A stretch of 42,105 bases of DNA, from the NCBI GenBank assembly GCA_021768085.1, contig JAETOJ010000024.1, forward strand, positions 1 to 42,105, written 5' to 3'. The notes under the pieces are model-generated. The model did not search any database. It saw only the letters and a list, made by a program, of their open reading frames with translations, and had not been told where the DNA came from. Numbering within the stretch: position 1 is the stretch's first letter; each line of letters opens with the position of its first letter. Positions 1 to 6,744 of this stretch are shown here, one piece after another. Made by a program: the position numbers and the translations under genes. Source of the stretch: Bacillota bacterium (GTDB lineage Bacteria > Bacillota > Clostridia > Oscillospirales > Oscillospiraceae).

Positions 1-138
1 CCGGAGTTTTGGGAATTGCTGGACGCTGTGTATGAAGTCCATGATAAGCTGGAACGGCTGACGGTCTACTGCCCGGAGATGACAGAAGAATGTTTGCGGT
101 TTGAACGGCTCGTTCTGCTGTTGCAGGGGGTGGCCTGA
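1..138 (+). CDS. MobC-like mobilisation protein, C-terminal 45 residues (5' truncated by window edge)
   Basis: Frame 1 is open from the first base to a TGA at 136-138. The 45 residues end in CLRFERLVLLLQGVA and are hydrophobic and helical, as in the tail of relaxosome accessory proteins. The next gene, a relaxase, starts 1 bp after this stop, the arrangement usual for a relaxosome accessory gene followed by its relaxase. Such proteins bind the transfer origin and help the relaxase nick it. The call rests mainly on position, because most of the protein lies outside the window. Confidence 0.45.
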   Translation, partial: PEFWELLDAVYEVHDKLERLTVYCPEMTEECLRFERLVLLLQGVA

Positions 139-139
139 C

Positions 140-586
140 GTGGCGACCACCAGCCTGTGGCACATCAAGGGCAATCTCGGAGACCTGATCGCCTACGTGG
201 AGAACCCGGAGAAAACCATCCCTAAAGGCACCGAGGATTTTTTCAACGTATTTTCGTACATCCAGAACCCGCAGAAAACTGCGGACGGCTCCTTTGTCAC
301 CGCTATCAACTGCCTGAAGCAAACGGCGCTCCGTCAGATGATCTTGACCAAGCAGCGGTATGGCAAGGAGGATAAATATATCGCATGGCACGGCTATCAA
401 AGTTTCAAGCCCGGTGAGGTGACCCCGGAGCAGTGCCATGAGATCGGCGTGAAACTGGCCCGGGAAATGTGGGGCGACAGGTTTCAAGTCATCGTCACCA
501 CCCACCTGGACAAAGGGCACCTGCACAACCACTTCTGTTTCAATTCGGTGTCTTTCAAGGCAGAGCGGCAAGCCCACCCGCTATAA
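140..586 (+). pseudogene. Relaxase (MobA/VirD2 family), N-terminal fragment
   Basis: This is the N-terminal catalytic part of a plasmid/ICE relaxase, which nicks the transfer origin and stays bound to the DNA 5' end. The GTG start at 140 follows the upstream stop by 1 bp. Visible motifs are the N-terminal Tyr region (LIAYVENPEKT, about residues 16-26) and the metal-binding histidine motif HLDKGHLHNHF at residues 122-132. The frame then runs through NSVSF into the unrelated tail KAERQAHPL and stops at 586. The continuation of the same protein is in another frame from about 564 (SGKPTRYNVYRADV). In complete relatives as I remember them, some 40 residues separate NSVSF from SGKPTRYNVY, so an internal deletion and a frameshift both seem to have hit here. 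Relaxase identity is secure; loss of function is inferred. Confidence 0.8.
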
Positions 587-602
587 TGTCTACCGGGCGG
601 AC

Positions 603-1343
603 GTGCGGGAAGCGGTAAACGGCAGCAGGACGGTAGAGATGATGGAGAAGTATCTCCGGCGCAAGGGCTATCTCACCGACTTCACAGGGAAGCACTGGAA
701 AATACGCCTACCGCAGTATCAGCACTTCACCCGCCTGGACACCTTGGACGAGCGGTGGATACCGGGGAACATCAGGCGCAGCCTGGGCACACGGGCCAGC
801 TTTGGCAACAAGCGCCCCACCGTCAATTTTGCTCCGGAACTGCCCGAGGAACTGCGGGTCTATGTGCCGTTCCAGCGCACCTCCCACATCTATCGACTGT
901 TCCTCTATTGGGAGTATCAGCTCGGTATTTTACCCAAGGGAACGGACTACAAGCCCACCAGCCCGTTTATGAAAGAGGAACTGCGGAAGCTGGACACGAT
1001 CACCGCCCAGGTTGACTATCTGGCAAAAAACCGCATCAAAACGCTGGACGATCTTTTTTCAGCCCGTGAAGTTCTCCAAAGTGAAATAGACACGATGACC
1101 GCCCAGCGGAAAAAGCTGCAAAACAAGATACGCAGAGCGTCACCGGCTGAAAAAGAACGGTTACGGGGCGAAAAACAGGTTATAACCGCTCAAATCACCG
1201 CTTGCCGCAAGAAATTAAAACTAAATGCGGGCGTTGAGGAACGCTCCGTCAAAATTCAGGACACGATGGACATGGTTTATACCAATGAGGAGCAGCACCG
1301 CCAGACGGAACAGGAACGAAAGAGAGGAGCAAAGGTTAGATGA
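603..1343 (+). pseudogene. Relaxase, C-terminal fragment (out of frame with the N-terminal part)
   Basis: This is the C-terminal half of the relaxase. The frame is already open from about 564 (SGKPTRYNVYRAD), and the GTG at 603 is only the first possible start inside it, with no good ribosome binding site. Contents in order are a region typical of Firmicute Tn/ICE relaxases (GYLTDFTGKHWKIRLPQYQH), HIYRLFLYWEYQLG, KGTDYKPTSP, and a Lys/Arg-rich coiled coil (KKLQNKIRRASPAEKERLR) usual at the end of these proteins. It lacks the Tyr and HxDxxHxHxH motifs, so it cannot nick DNA alone. Its stop overlaps the next start (ATGA at 1340-1343), so the original operon order mob-tnpW is kept. Confidence 0.75.
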
Positions 1344-1612
1344 ATGTTATTAGGTTGGAATTGAGCGAGCAGGAAGCAAAAATCTATGATGAAGTGATGG
1401 AAAAGATAGATGAAACGGCGGCTTTCCTCGCCGGTCTATCCCAAGAGGAACGGATGGACTGGCTGAAAGAACATCAGTACATCCACCCCATCAGCTTTGA
1501 TCGGGAGATCGGAGGCACTGTCTACACCGTTAAGGCCCATTTCAGCAGGAGTACCGATGAACCCGTGGAGGATAAAGTAAACCGTATCCTCAACCGAAAT
1601 ATCACACTGTAA
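1340..1612 (+). CDS. tnpW: Transposon-encoded TnpW-family protein
   Basis: This 90-residue protein overlaps the relaxase stop by 4 bp. Its second half, EIGGTVYTVKAHFSRSTDEP followed by VEDKVNRILNRN, has the pattern of TnpW-family proteins: an IGGTVY.V..HFS block followed by a short helix. That family is found in Tn4451-like and related Clostridia elements beside the TnpX recombinase. The first 50 residues are an acidic helical extension (LSEQEAKIYDEVMEKIDE, LSQEERMDWLKEHQYIHP) longer than in the shortest relatives. The molecular role of TnpW is not established. The gene lies 83 bp before the recombinase, but the recombinase has its own promoter between them. Confidence 0.75.
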   Translation: MNVIRLELSEQEAKIYDEVMEKIDETAAFLAGLSQEERMDWLKEHQYIHPISFDREIGGTVYTVKAHFSRSTDEPVEDKVNRILNRNITL

Positions 1613-1616
1613 AGTG

Positions 1617-1645
1617 TTGAAGTTTTGCGCCGGGTGTGGTATAAT
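1617..1645 (+). promoter_or_regulatory. Sigma-A type promoter of the serine recombinase gene
   Basis: TTGAAG (1617-1622), a 17-bp spacer, then a perfect TATAAT (1640-1645). It begins just after the tnpW stop. The recombinase can therefore be transcribed apart from the mob operon. The -10 box lies inside an inverted repeat (1629-1677). Confidence 0.75.
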
Positions 1646-1677
1646 AATAGTACCTTGCAATTCATATCACACCCGGC
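1629..1677. repeat. Inverted repeat straddling the -10 box and transcription start of the recombinase promoter
   Basis: GCCGGGTGTG (1629-1638) is repeated as its exact reverse complement CACACCCGGC (1668-1677), a 10-bp perfect dyad. With one G-T pair it extends inward through 1642/1664. The arms flank the -10 box and expected start site and end just before the ribosome binding site AAAGGAG (1683-1689). It could be an operator or an RNA hairpin covering the leader; which one cannot be told from sequence. Confidence 0.6.
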
Positions 1678-1695
1678 TGCGGAAAGGAGCACATT

Positions 1696-3372
1696 TTGAA
1701 GAAAAAGCAGCCAAACGAGCATCGAATTACTGTGTTATACGCCAGACTGTCCCGTGACGATGAGAAAGAGGGTATCTCAGGCAGCATCCAGAATCAAAGG
1801 GCCATTTTGGAGAAATTCGCTGCGGACAACCACCTGCCAAATCCCCGGTTTATGTTTGACGACGGTTACTCGGGGGTTAGTTTCACCCGTCCGGCCTTTA
1901 TGGAGATCATGGAACTGGCCGAACAGGGGCTTGTGGCAAATCTTGTTGTGAAAGACCACTCCCGCCTGGGCCGTAACCGCCTTGTGGTGGGCCAGCTTCT
2001 GGAAGAAGATTTTGTACGGCTGAATATCCGCTATATCGCCATCATGGACAACATCGACACGGCCAACGGGGTCAGCGACATCGTTCCCATGCAAGATTTG
2101 TTCAATGAGTGGCACGCAAAAAATACGAGCGACAAGGTTCGCCGTGTCATGCAGAGCCGGGGCAACGCCGGGATACCGCTGACCACTAACACCCCCTTTG
2201 GCTACAAAAAAGACCCGGAGAACAAGAATAGATGGCTTGTAGACGGGCCAGCGGCAGAGGTGGTACAGCGGATATTTCAGATGTGTGTCAGCGGCCTGGG
2301 GCCTACACAAATTGCCAAGCGGCTGAAAGCTGACGGCGTGATGACCCCCAGCGAGTATCTGCACAGTGTTGGCGTAAAGTGCCCCGCCAATCCTCCCGCA
2401 TTCCCGCATAATTGGTGTTCCGCAACTGTTGCGGACATTCTGGACAGGCAGGAGTACACCGGGGACACGGTGAACTTCCGTTCTTTCAGGCAGTCTTTCA
2501 AACTGAAGAAGCGGTTGGACAAGCCCCAGGAGGAATGGAAAATCTTCCCCAACACCCACCCGGCCATCATTGATAGAGAAACCTTTGTTCTTGTCCAGAA
2601 CCTCCGCCAGCACCGCCGCAGGCCCACACGGACAGGCATTGTGAGTATGTTCTCCGGGTTGCTCTACTGCGCCGACTGCGGGAGCAAGCTGGGATACAGC
2701 GCCACCAACAACTACAAGCGGGAGCAAGCGTTTTTCTTCTGTTCTGCCTACCGCAGTAATTCCGATGTTTGCTCCGCCCACTACATCCGTGAAAAAGTCA
2801 TTGAGGAGCTGGTGTTGGAGGGGTTACAACGGTTGTTGTGGTACATCCAAGTCTATGAAAAGCGGTTTGCCCAAGAACAGATGGAGCGGTTCGGCCTACA
2901 AGAGAAAAAGGAACTGACCGCCAGGAGCCGGGAACTGGACAAGGCCAAACAGCGGGTAGCGGAGATAGACCAGCTTATTCAGAAAAGCTATGAGGACATG
3001 GCCAAGGGCTTGCTGTCCGAGGAACGTTTCGCCACGCTGACGGTATCGCTGGAAACTGAACAGCGGCAGTTGAAAGCAGATATTCCAGAGTTGGAGGCCA
3101 GTTTGAACGCCACCGCCGACAAAGCCGATGATTTGCAGAAATTCATCCAGCGGGCCAGACAGGTAACCCGGCTGACGGAGTTGACGCCTGAAATCGTCCA
3201 TGAGTTCATCGACAAAATTGTGGTGTCTAAACCCGACAAGCTGAACGGCAAACGGCACCAGCGGGTAGACATCCACTACAATACCATTGGTCTATGGTGC
3301 GTCCCTTCCCCGGAAGAAATGGAGAAGCTGTACCAGGAACATCTTGCAGACCAGCGGAAAAGGACGGCGTAG
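1696..3372 (+). CDS. Large serine recombinase, TnpX/Tn4451 type
   Basis: This site-specific recombinase probably excises and inserts the element through a circular intermediate. The start is TTG at 1696, six bases after AAAGGAG; no nearer ATG fits. Domains in order: resolvase catalytic domain (about residues 10-155) with nucleophile Ser19 in YARLSRDDE and the partner arginines of DHSRLGRNR (89-94); recombinase domain (about 165-300); zinc ribbon with Cys325, Cys328, Cys349 and Cys359; then a long coiled coil (about 395-490) and a basic tail. At 558 residues it is somewhat shorter than the roughly 700 of TnpX, but all key parts are present, so it looks active. It is the last gene of the element, as expected for an integrase beside its attachment site. 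Base composition is visibly less GC-rich than the genes after 3.5 kb. Confidence 0.93.
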   Translation: MKKKQPNEHRITVLYARLSRDDEKEGISGSIQNQRAILEKFAADNHLPNPRFMFDDGYSGVSFTRPAFMEIMELAEQGLVANLVVKDHSRLGRNRLVVGQLLEEDFVRLNIRYIAIMDNIDTANGVSDIVPMQDLFNEWHAKNTSDKVRRVMQSRGNAGIPLTTNTPFGYKKDPENKNRWLVDGPAAEVVQRIFQMCVSGLGPTQIAKRLKADGVMTPSEYLHSVGVKCPANPPAFPHNWCSATVADILDRQEYTGDTVNFRSFRQSFKLKKRLDKPQEEWKIFPNTHPAIIDRETFVLVQNLRQHRRRPTRTGIVSMFSGLLYCADCGSKLGYSATNNYKREQAFFFCSAYRSNSDVCSAHYIREKVIEELVLEGLQRLLWYIQVYEKRFAQEQMERFGLQEKKELTARSRELDKAKQRVAEIDQLIQKSYEDMAKGLLSEERFATLTVSLETEQRQLKADIPELEASLNATADKADDLQKFIQRARQVTRLTELTPEIVHEFIDKIVVSKPDKLNGKRHQRVDIHYNTIGLWCVPSPEEMEKLYQEHLADQRKRTA

Positions 3373-3480
3373 CCACAACTACACCGTCCAAATAGATAGA
3401 ATTCCTTTACAGGTTAGCCGAAGGCCGACACTTCTTTACGGAGTGTCGGCCTTGGGCGCCTCTCCGTTTTGGACGGTGTA
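3362..3480. repeat. Nested inverted repeats at the right end of the element (candidate attachment region)
   Basis: The outer arms TACACCGTCCAAA (3380-3392) and TTTGGACGGTGTA (3468-3480) are a perfect 13-bp inverted repeat. Inside them a second perfect stem, AAGGCCGACACT (3421-3432) with AGTGTCGGCCTT (3442-3453), has a 9-nt loop. A near copy of the outer arm, GGACGGCGTA, overlaps the recombinase stop at 3362-3371. The inner stem could terminate recombinase transcription but lacks a clear T-tract. Lying between the integrase and the first chromosomal gene, this is the most likely place for the attachment site; the exact crossover cannot be fixed without an empty-site sequence. Confidence 0.5.
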
Positions 3481-3523
3481 CCGTCCGGATTCATTTCAGG
3501 GTTCGGATGGGCTTCACCCGCTG

Positions 3524-3739
3524 TTACGCGGGGCTGTGCCGGCGGTTATCCTCCGGACGGAACAACAGAGTGAGGCACCACAGGGCGGCCAGACCCACGA
3601 TGGTGTAGATGATGCGGGCCAGCCAAGTGCCGGAGCCGCCGCTGATAAATGCCACCAGGTCAAAATTCAGCAGCCCGATGAGCCCCCAGTTCAGCCCGCC
3701 AATAATGGACAGGGCCAGGGCGATCTTGTCCAGAAACAT
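3524..3739 (-). CDS. DUF378 small membrane protein
   Basis: This 71-residue protein has two predicted membrane segments: one at about 5-30 (IALALSIIGGLNWGLIGLL) and one at about 40-63 (ARIIYTIVGLAALWCLTLLF). The phrase GGLNWGLIGL followed by a short F.LVA segment is the hallmark of DUF378, a widespread family of unknown function. The start ATG (3737-3739) has an excellent site, AAGGAGG, 8 bases upstream. The gene points towards the element end and is the first chromosomal gene after it. A hairpin lies in its leader (3757-3785). No biochemical role is known to me, so none is proposed. Confidence 0.8.
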   Translation of the reverse strand: MFLDKIALALSIIGGLNWGLIGLLNFDLVAFISGGSGTWLARIIYTIVGLAALWCLTLLFRPEDNRRHSPA

Positions 3740-3756
3740 GGTGCAAACCTCCTTTG

Positions 3757-3792
3757 CGTCCCTGCCCGCGCTGCGGGAAGGGACGATTTTTT
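3757..3792 (+). terminator. Hairpin with T-tract on the plus strand, in the leader of the DUF378 gene
   Basis: CGTCCCT-G-CCCGC (3757-3769) pairs with GCGGG-A-AGGGACG (3773-3785) around loop GCT, with one internal mismatch, and is followed on the plus strand by six Ts. It could stop plus-strand read-through from the element, antisense to the DUF378 gene. On the minus strand it is a hairpin just ahead of that gene's ribosome binding site. Confidence 0.5.
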
Positions 3793-3856
3793 GTCACAAA
3801 GGTAGTTTGCGCCGGGAAAAGTCCGCTATGCTGGAAAATTTGCGCTTTTTTAAAAA

Positions 3857-4939
3857 TTATTCCGCAGTGACAGTGCGATTGGTGGGGATAATGCAGACGT
3901 AGCTTTTGCCCACGCCCAGGGCCAGGGGGGAGCCATCTTCCTGGAAATAGCGCAGTTGCTGGTTGGCGTCGCCCTTCTGCCAGGTGATGGGGGCCATCTT
4001 TCCTCCGCAGGCGAACCAGCCGCTGCCAGAGGACAGATCCACGGTGATCCGGCCCTTGTCGTCTACCACGTTGCAGGTGGTTTGGAGCACCAGCAGGTTG
4101 GTGACCGTCACCTGGGTGTTGTCGTTGCCGTCAATGTAGGGCTGGCCGTACTCCTCCACCGCGTACTGCCCGGTGGCCGCGTCATAGCGGAACACGCCGG
4201 ATTTGTAGTTGGAGAAGGGGACGGTGACGGTGACGGCGTTCTGGCTGCCGGTAGGGGTGCCGTCCTCGGCAAAGGTCATCTCGTACCGGTAGCCCTCGGT
4301 GTGGGCGGTCTTGTCCTCCTTAGTGAGCATGGCCGCGATGGTCTCGCCGGAGGTGAGCAGGGAGTGCTCCACAGCGTAGTGGTGGCCGGCGATGCGATCC
4401 CGATCCCGCCAGAACGTCCCGTTCCCGCTGAAGCGGCCGTTGACCCCGTCCACGGTGAACAGGCCCAGCCGGCTCTTAGTCTCATAGAACTCGGGGCTGG
4501 CGCCGGCGTGTATGTATACCGCGTCATGGCCCTGGGCCAGCTCCCAGTAGTATTGCCGGGCGGAGCGGACGGAGCCAATGAGCCCCACCCGCTCGGGGTG
4601 CTGGTACACCGCCAGCATCCGGGTGATGCCGCCCTCGGCCAGCACCTCGTAAATGATATCCGCCTGGCTGTTCCCCTGCTGGGGCAGGGCGGCCTTCAGG
4701 TTGTTCAGCATAATAGCTACCGGGCGGGTGCCGGAGAGATCCTCCTCACAGGGCAGGCCGGTGAGAGGCTCCCGGATGGGCTCCGGGGTGGGTTCCGGGG
4801 TGGGCTCCGGGGTGGCGGTGGCCTCCGGGGTGACCGTGGGCTCGGTCGTAGGTTCGCCGGTAGGTTCGCCGGTGGTGTCGCCGCAGGCGGACAGGAACAG
4901 GAGCAACAGGGCGGAAAACAGACAGATCATGCGCTTCAT
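3857..4939 (-). CDS. YerB-like lipoprotein (DUF3048)
   Basis: This predicted lipoprotein of 360 residues belongs to the DUF3048 family (B. subtilis YerB). The signal peptide ends in the lipobox LSAC with Cys19 as lipid site. A Thr/Pro/Glu repeat linker (about 20-58) acts as a spacer from the membrane. The first conserved domain follows (about 60-200: RPVAIMLNN, QADIIYEVLAEGGITRMLAVY, GSVRSARQYYWELA), then the YerB C-terminal domain (about 215-360: VTVPFSNYKSGVFRYDAATG, APITWQKGD). The function is unknown; an envelope role is inferred from location. The start has GAGGGAC upstream and a promoter at 4999-5027. The linker is encoded by GC-rich imperfect repeats, which generate spurious open frames on the other strand. 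Confidence 0.88.
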   Translation of the reverse strand: MKRMICLFSALLLLFLSACGDTTGEPTGEPTTEPTVTPEATATPEPTPEPTPEPIREPLTGLPCEEDLSGTRPVAIMLNNLKAALPQQGNSQADIIYEVLAEGGITRMLAVYQHPERVGLIGSVRSARQYYWELAQGHDAVYIHAGASPEFYETKSRLGLFTVDGVNGRFSGNGTFWRDRDRIAGHHYAVEHSLLTSGETIAAMLTKEDKTAHTEGYRYEMTFAEDGTPTGSQNAVTVTVPFSNYKSGVFRYDAATGQYAVEEYGQPYIDGNDNTQVTVTNLLVLQTTCNVVDDKGRITVDLSSGSGWFACGGKMAPITWQKGDANQQLRYFQEDGSPLALGVGKSYVCIIPTNRTVTAE

Positions 4940-4998
4940 GAAAGTCCCTCCTCAGGCTCAGCGCCCAACCATAGCGGGTTGACGCAGGCGTTTCCATT

Positions 4999-5027
4999 AT
5001 TGTACCAAATTTGTCGAAGGTTGTAAA
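4999..5027 (-). promoter_or_regulatory. Promoter of the YerB-like gene
   Basis: On the minus strand: TTTACA (5022-5027), 17-bp spacer, TACAAT (4999-5004), with TGG directly before the -10 giving an extended -10. It is divergent from the 5092-5120 promoter. Confidence 0.65.
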
Positions 5028-5091
5028 TGAGAGATTGTAGGAAAAGTCAAATTATTCGGAGAAGATGGCAGTGGAAGGTGGGGAAACGCTC

Positions 5092-5120
5092 TTGCCATTC
5101 GTGCCGGGGTTTGCTATAAT
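5092..5120 (+). promoter_or_regulatory. Promoter of the 5228-6689 gene group
   Basis: TTGCCA (5092-5097), 17-bp spacer, TATAAT (5115-5120). The predicted start site near 5127 leaves a leader of about 100 nt before the first gene. Confidence 0.75.
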
Positions 5121-5125
5121 ATCGG

Positions 5126-5227
5126 CAAACGCCGTGCAGGCACGGCGATCCCCGGGTCATGTCAACCGCCCCAGAGCGGTGGGCGGGGAAGTACGATTTT
5201 TTGGAAAAGGAGTTGTGACGCTGCGCT
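5126..5227 (+). promoter_or_regulatory. Structured 5' leader of unknown type
   Basis: The leader begins with a hairpin CGCCGTGC/GCACGGCG (5130-5147). Then comes a GC-rich foldable block (5150-5188) in which CCGCCC (5166-5171) can pair with GGGCGG (5181-5186), or ACCGC (5165-5169) with GCGGT (5176-5180); the two pairings exclude each other. A run of six Ts (5197-5202) follows about 10 nt later, then AAAAGGAG (5205-5212) ahead of the ATG at 5228. Mutually exclusive stems before a T-run suggest attenuation, but I matched it to no riboswitch or SRP RNA consensus that I know. Confidence 0.35.
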
Positions 5228-6019
5228 ATGGACGCTTCTGTGCCCATATTCCGGCAGACGCTGGGCCCTCTGGGGCTGGACGTGCCCCCCATGGGGGAGA
5301 CCCCTTTTGAGGAGCTGGCCTCAGCCTTCCGTCAACGCCTCACCCCTGGGACGGGGCCCGTACACATCGCGGGCATGACCACCATGGCCGAGTGCCGCGC
5401 CGCCCTGGCGGCGGTTCGGGAGGCGGGCTGTCCTGCCCCCTGGGTGAGCTGGGTGTGCGACGAGGACGGAGAATCGCCCACCCGTGTGCATATGCTGGCC
5501 GCCCTGTTTGTGGCGGAGGGAATGGGGGCCGCCGCCTTCGGCCTGGACTGCCCGGAGGAGTGCGCCCAGGAACGTTTGAAGGAGCTGGCCCAGTATGCCC
5601 GCGTCCCGCTGTTTTGGGCGGGGGCGGACGGCCTTGTGCCCTTTCCCTACACCCCCAGCCGCCGGGATCCAGACGTCATCCCCTGTGCCACCAGCACCGC
5701 CCCCTGCTTCGTCACCCGCACCATCGACGTGGGGGAGGAGCTGGAGTGCGGCCCGGATCTGCTGGAGGACATCATCGCTGCCGAGGACGATCCGGTGGGG
5801 GCGGTGAAGATTGTGCTTCAGGAGCCAGACGATGTGGATGTCTTTGCCCAGCAGCAGTATGCGGTACGGGAGGCCCTGTGCCTGTGTTCCGACGTGCCGG
5901 AGCTGCTGGAGGGAGCGCTGCGGGTGTACCAGGGCCGGGCCTTCTATGACGGCACCGGCGGGCTGGAGCGGCCAGAGTTGGATCGGCTGAGCCGCCTGTA
6001 CGGGCTGATTGTGCTGTAG
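5228..6019 (+). CDS. Homocysteine S-methyltransferase-like protein, degenerate
   Basis: This is a 263-residue protein starting at ATG 5228 after AAAAGGAG. The middle (about residues 46-125: GMTTMAECRAALAAVREAG, VSWVCDEDG, FVAEGMGAAAFGLDCPEE) follows the barrel of homocysteine S-methyltransferases, including a Gly-x-Asp-Cys in place of the usual Gly-x-Asn-Cys. The paired Cys of the GGCC zinc motif is missing. The end (SDVPELLEGALRVYQGRAFYDGTGG, about 214-240) instead resembles the start of the pterin-binding domain of MetH. It may therefore be a shrunken MetH relative without methyltransferase activity, perhaps a binding or regulatory protein. This is inference from pattern memory; a different barrel enzyme is possible. 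It is followed without a terminator by the metallopeptidase gene. Confidence 0.45.
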   Translation: MDASVPIFRQTLGPLGLDVPPMGETPFEELASAFRQRLTPGTGPVHIAGMTTMAECRAALAAVREAGCPAPWVSWVCDEDGESPTRVHMLAALFVAEGMGAAAFGLDCPEECAQERLKELAQYARVPLFWAGADGLVPFPYTPSRRDPDVIPCATSTAPCFVTRTIDVGEELECGPDLLEDIIAAEDDPVGAVKIVLQEPDDVDVFAQQQYAVREALCLCSDVPELLEGALRVYQGRAFYDGTGGLERPELDRLSRLYGLIVL

Positions 6020-6032
6020 GAGGTCGGAACAC

Positions 6033-6419
6033 GTGGTTTTGAGCATCGACGAGGTAAACAACATTCTGGATGAGATCTACGACGAGTTCCCGGAGACGCT
6101 GTTCCAGGAGCTCAACGGCGGCGTGCTGCTGCTGGAGGAGGCCGTGCCCGACCCGGACGCGGGGGAAGACGTCTACATCATGGGTGAGTACTGCGTGGAC
6201 GAGCTGGGCCGGTACATCAACATTTACTATGGCTCCTTTGCCGCCCTGCTCTTTGACGAGCCCCGCCAGGTGTGGGAGGAGGAGCTGCGCACCACCCTGC
6301 GCCATGAGCTGACCCATCATGTGGAGGGGCTGGCGGGGGAGCGGAGCTTGGAGTACAAGGACTCTGCCCAGCTGGATGCCCTGCGCCATGGGGAGGATTG
6401 GCCGCCGGAGGGCGAATAA
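6033..6419 (+). CDS. Minimal zinc metallopeptidase family protein
   Basis: This small protein (128 residues) has the zinc-protease motif HELTH at residues 91-95, preceded by the helix EEELRTTLR. A downstream acidic segment (ERSLEYKD) may give the third ligand. Size and layout fit the minimal zincin family often annotated as metallopeptidase family protein (DUF1025-like). The likely start is GTG at 6033, 9 bases after AGGAGG (6018-6023), which overlaps the previous stop; earlier in-frame codons would put that site inside the gene. There is no signal peptide, so it is probably cytoplasmic. Substrate unknown. Translational coupling to the upstream gene is likely. Confidence 0.75.
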   Translation: MVLSIDEVNNILDEIYDEFPETLFQELNGGVLLLEEAVPDPDAGEDVYIMGEYCVDELGRYINIYYGSFAALLFDEPRQVWEEELRTTLRHELTHHVEGLAGERSLEYKDSAQLDALRHGEDWPPEGE

Positions 6420-6443
6420 CAGATTAGAAAGGGAGAAAACGGT

Positions 6444-6689
6444 ATGGAAACCATTCAGTACACCCCCCGAGGGGTTTGTTCCAGAAAGATGGAGATTGAT
6501 GTGGAAGACGGCGTGATCCAGGCCGTCCGGGTGCTGGGGGGCTGCTCCGGCAACCTCCAAGGGCTCTCCGCTCTGCTGAAGGGTATGGCGGTGGATGAGG
6601 CCGTGGCCCGGATGGAGGGCATCCGCTGTGGCATGAAGCCCACCTCCTGCCCGGATCAGCTGGCCCAGGCGCTGAAGTCCGCCCGATAA
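6444..6689 (+). CDS. TSCPD domain protein (TIGR03905 family)
   Basis: This 81-residue protein spans a single TSCPD domain and ends in the signature GMKPTSCPDQLAQAL. Cys11, Cys34 and the cysteines of RCGMKPTSC are spaced as in this family, which resembles the Cys-rich C-terminal domain of vitamin-B12-dependent ribonucleotide reductases. A metal-binding role is likely from the family; the cellular function is unknown. GAAAGGGAGAAAA precedes the ATG at 6444. It ends the short group 5228-6689, with 55 bp before the next start. Confidence 0.85.
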   Translation: METIQYTPRGVCSRKMEIDVEDGVIQAVRVLGGCSGNLQGLSALLKGMAVDEAVARMEGIRCGMKPTSCPDQLAQALKSAR

Positions 6690-6744
6690 GAGCCCGCCTT
6701 AAGGACGGGTTCCTACCTTATATATTGGAAAGGAATGTGTGAGT

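Noticed and set aside
3380..3480. CRISPR array or tandem repeats
   Set aside because: The repeats are inverted and nested rather than direct and evenly spaced, and no cas genes are in the window.
3956..5026. Gly/Val-repeat protein on the plus strand opposite the YerB-like gene
   Set aside because: The repeats come from the antisense of the Thr/Pro/Glu linker; the frame has no ribosome binding site and crosses the minus-strand promoter.
5126..5227. Small SRP RNA or a known riboswitch
   Set aside because: The SRP GGTC.GG.CCGGAAG..GCAGCC core and the conserved cores of SAM-I, THF, ZTP, fluoride and guanidine riboswitches are absent by eye.
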